Shown here: piece by piece, positions 3,505 to 5,730 of the stretch
Layout: each line of letters starts with the position of its first letter
Numbering within the stretch: the first letter of the stretch is position 1
Assembly (NCBI GenBank): GCA_934621605.1
Contig: CAKTUZ010000051.1
Span: forward strand, 1-5,730
DNA from: an uncultured bacterium
GTDB lineage: Bacteria > Vulcanimicrobiota > Xenobia > Xenobiales > Xenobiaceae
Length of the DNA: 5,730 bases
Direction: 5' to 3'
Made by a program: the position numbers and the translations under genes
Notes under the pieces: model-generated
The model's input: the letters and a program-made list of their open reading frames with translations, nothing else
The model's database searches: none
Told to the model about the DNA's origin: nothing

Positions 3505-5730
3505 TCAAAAATGTCCGCACTTAGGACATTCTACATACCAATGGTATCCATCATCGACTTCCGTATGATAATTGTCATAATGCTTTACTAATAAATCAGC
3601 ATCTCCACCTGCACAATAGCTTTTTACCCAAAATTCATTACACTCAGTACAAGTGCAATGATAAATCTTTTTACCATCAGCATAAGGATTTTTTATTAAT
3701 TTTTCATTCTCATTCAATACATGCCCACAATTCCAGCATACATCCCATCTATTAAGATGATACTCAAAAATCATCTCAAAGAATTTTTTCAGTCCACTGC
3801 TTTCAACACCTGGAGAACAAACAAACGAACCATACCTATGCATAGGATTACCATATTTTTTACCTTCTATTCTCTTATCGGTAGTACCACCCCAATAATT
3901 CCATTTTGATTCTACATTTTCTTTTTCATTTTTAGAACCATTACTAACAATAAATGCTGCCGTCATAGTTCTTTTATAAGCTAGAGAATCACGCCAGTTA
4001 TCATTAATTCTATCTATATACTTTTCTTTGCACACCTCTTTAATATCACTATAAAAACATTCTTCTCCCATATCATTATAGTCTCTATATTTAGCATCTA
4101 GGATAAAATATTTTTTTGACATATAGCTAGAAACACTAATAAAATAATCTGGAGTCAGATTAGTCCCTTGCAACTTAGCATTAAACTCTATATTAATTTC
4201 TATTCCGCAAGAATGTTTCAATATGATTGATATAGAATTATTAGTACTAATTTTAGTACTTTCTAAAGAAAGTGCTTCGCCTATTGCTTTGATGATACTA
4301 CCGTTATCCATTGGAAGCACAGAGTTATTATTAATACGCACTTCTTTGGTATTCCATCCTTGTTCAATTATTAGTACATGAACCATCTTAGCCAATAACC
4401 AATATTCATATAACTTATGTGTTTCCTTGATTAAGATTTTTTCACTATTATTAAACAAAGCAAGCTCAAGCTTATCATTAAAGCTTGTCAAGATTTCAAA
4501 AAGCCTTTTATATCTACTATCATTATCAAAAATCTGAGTCTGATGTAAATCTATATCTTCGTAACTACTAGAATTTAAAAAATCTAGCGCCAAGATCTCA
4601 TCCAAAGTAAACTCTATTTCCTTTCTCTTTATAATGCTAAGATTGCTATTTATTATTTCGCTTAATCTATCTCTTTTATTTTTTAATTGTATAAATAACT
4701 TGCTGTCGTTTTCTATATTTTGCAAATCTGCTATGTACATCTTTTGAAAAATATTCTTGTTTATATATCTAGAAGCTATTTCTGAACCATATATAGAATT
4801 GTTAACACACCCCTTTTTAACTTCAAAATCATTAATGATAATTATATCATTGATTTTTCCATATTGATTCACTATTCTCTTTTGTAGTGAAATTTCGCAT
4901 CTCAAATAGAACTCTTGGTATTTACTTGAATTAATGATATTCCAAAATAGTATATGTTTTTCTAAGTCAGTACTACAAAATTTCAAAGTAATTTTTGGAT
5001 TTCCATAGCTACTGTGTTCAGAGCACAAAAGATTATTATTAAAATACATTCGTTGCCGTTTAAAGGAATAATCAGGACATAGTTTTATTATTATTGTCTC
5101 CTTTGGACTCTCCATAATAGGATTCAAAAGTAATATCATTTTATTAAAATATAAACTTTTTTGCCATTCTGAATAATATTGATCTTTTAATATCATTTGA
5201 TTGAAAAATGTAGTTGCCTTCTTATCGTCATCTTGAGTATCATTGAATCCATATTTTTTCTTTAGCATTGTCAATCTTTTTTCATTTAATTCAAATTGAA
5301 AAACAATGTTTTTATTCTTATTAAATAAATATATCGATAAAAGTTTTTTTGTATTCAATAAAACTCTTTTGATTGCTTTATGTTCGTAAATATCAAACGT
5401 TTCCTTAGGTTGCATAACAAGCAGTTTATCGTTCAAAGGATTTTTCAAAAAGCTACATATAGTTCTAGTATCATATCTTTTTATTTTATTAACAGGAATC
5501 TTCCCTAATTTAAAATTCAAATTAGTATATGGTTTATCATTAATTCGATAACAAATTTCTTTTATTGATGATATTTGTTCTTCAATATCAGAACAAATTC
5601 CTTGGATTGAACCTAATTCGACATATTGCTTACTTTCTCTTTCCTTTGAACTAAGCAAATCCAACTTGATATTGATAAGATCGTTAATCATGTATCTATA
5701 CGATTCTTCGCTCATCGACGACGGCAATAC
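3505..5730 (-). CDS. McrC-like nuclease (DUF2357 plus PDDEXK_7) with C-terminal zinc tail, 5' end outside window
   Basis: About 740 residues are visible, and the frame stays open to the right edge. The first in-frame TTG and ATG near the edge have no ribosome binding site, so the true start is probably outside. The family is the McrC-like nuclease subunit of McrBC-type (type IV-like) restriction systems, which usually works with an AAA+ GTPase partner. The DUF2357-like part (about 1-350) has the ETFDIYEHKAIK signature (109-120), matching the usual 'yENr.vk' block. The PDDEXK_7 part (about 400-655) shows LYEYWLLAKM (439-448) and the catalytic set Pro526-Asp527 and Asp544-Ala-Lys546 in LDAKYR, then WRDSLAYKRTM. 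After it, a tail has C664xxC667, C693xxC696 and C734xxC737 with His716/His721, probable zinc sites. Base composition is far more AT-rich than the left half, suggesting separate acquisition. The stop is TGA. The partner ATPase is expected just beyond the right edge. Confidence 0.8.
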   Translation of the reverse strand, partial: VLPSSMSEESYRYMINDLINIKLDLLSSKERESKQYVELGSIQGICSDIEEQISSIKEICYRINDKPYTNLNFKLGKIPVNKIKRYDTRTICSFLKNPLNDKLLVMQPKETFDIYEHKAIKRVLLNTKKLLSIYLFNKNKNIVFQFELNEKRLTMLKKKYGFNDTQDDDKKATTFFNQMILKDQYYSEWQKSLYFNKMILLLNPIMESPKETIIIKLCPDYSFKRQRMYFNNNLLCSEHSSYGNPKITLKFCSTDLEKHILFWNIINSSKYQEFYLRCEISLQKRIVNQYGKINDIIIINDFEVKKGCVNNSIYGSEIASRYINKNIFQKMYIADLQNIENDSKLFIQLKNKRDRLSEIINSNLSIIKRKEIEFTLDEILALDFLNSSSYEDIDLHQTQIFDNDSRYKRLFEILTSFNDKLELALFNNSEKILIKETHKLYEYWLLAKMVHVLIIEQGWNTKEVRINNNSVLPMDNGSIIKAIGEALSLESTKISTNNSISIILKHSCGIEINIEFNAKLQGTNLTPDYFISVSSYMSKKYFILDAKYRDYNDMGEECFYSDIKEVCKEKYIDRINDNWRDSLAYKRTMTAAFIVSNGSKNEKENVESKWNYWGGTTDKRIEGKKYGNPMHRYGSFVCSPGVESSGLKKFFEMIFEYHLNRWDVCWNCGHVLNENEKLIKNPYADGKKIYHCTCTECNEFWVKSYCAGGDADLLVKHYDNYHTEVDDGYHWYVECPKCGHF

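Noticed and set aside
3418..3591. Short + strand frame of about 57 residues starting ATGGCGAGA
   Set aside because: It runs antisense into the end of the McrC-like gene, its GAGG lies only a base or two from the ATG, and the product resembles nothing I recognise.

Overview
The window holds three protein genes, all read from the minus strand, and each looks like a nuclease. In map order they are an Rpn-type PD-(D/E)XK nuclease of the PDDEXK_2 'transposase' family (269-1144), a CARF-HEPN ribonuclease of the TM1812/Csx1/Csm6-like CRISPR ancillary type (1447-3267), and the 5'-truncated end of a DUF2357 plus PDDEXK_7 McrC-like nuclease with a C-terminal zinc-binding tail (3505 to the right edge). 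Strong AAGGGAG and AAGGAGG ribosome binding sites, an exact TTGACA -35 box and U-tailed hairpin terminators suggest a Firmicute. The many Lys/Glu/Ala-rich features and mid-40s GC of the left half would fit an anaerobic gut-type member of Negativicutes or Clostridia. That placement is inference, not a species call.

Layout. Bases 1-123 hold no gene I can recognise. Bases 124-199 are a bidirectional terminator-like repeat that recurs at 1343-1417, so the two copies bracket the Rpn gene. The Rpn gene has its own 13-bp-stem terminator at 221-254, a good promoter at 1263-1291, and a leader hairpin whose arm is complementary to the terminator arm. The CARF-HEPN gene ends at 1447, just before the second repeat, which probably terminates it. 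The 237-bp gap at 3268-3504 is rich in inverted repeats and probably carries the CARF-HEPN promoter and operator. The right 2.2 kb is one very AT-rich reading frame that continues off the window.

How the genes may work together. The window reads as part of a defence island. The McrC-like nuclease would normally pair with an upstream AAA+ (McrB-like) motor, which would lie beyond the right edge. The CARF-HEPN protein would be an RNase switched on by a cyclic oligonucleotide, but no Cas10, other cyclase or CRISPR array is visible here. The Rpn gene appears to carry an internal, strongly SD-marked start for an 81-residue C-terminal protein, matching the known RpnL/RpnS toxin with intragenic antitoxin arrangement. 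The most promising observations are this internal gene, the CARF-HEPN gene beside a McrC-like nuclease, and the complementary hairpins at the two ends of the Rpn transcript.
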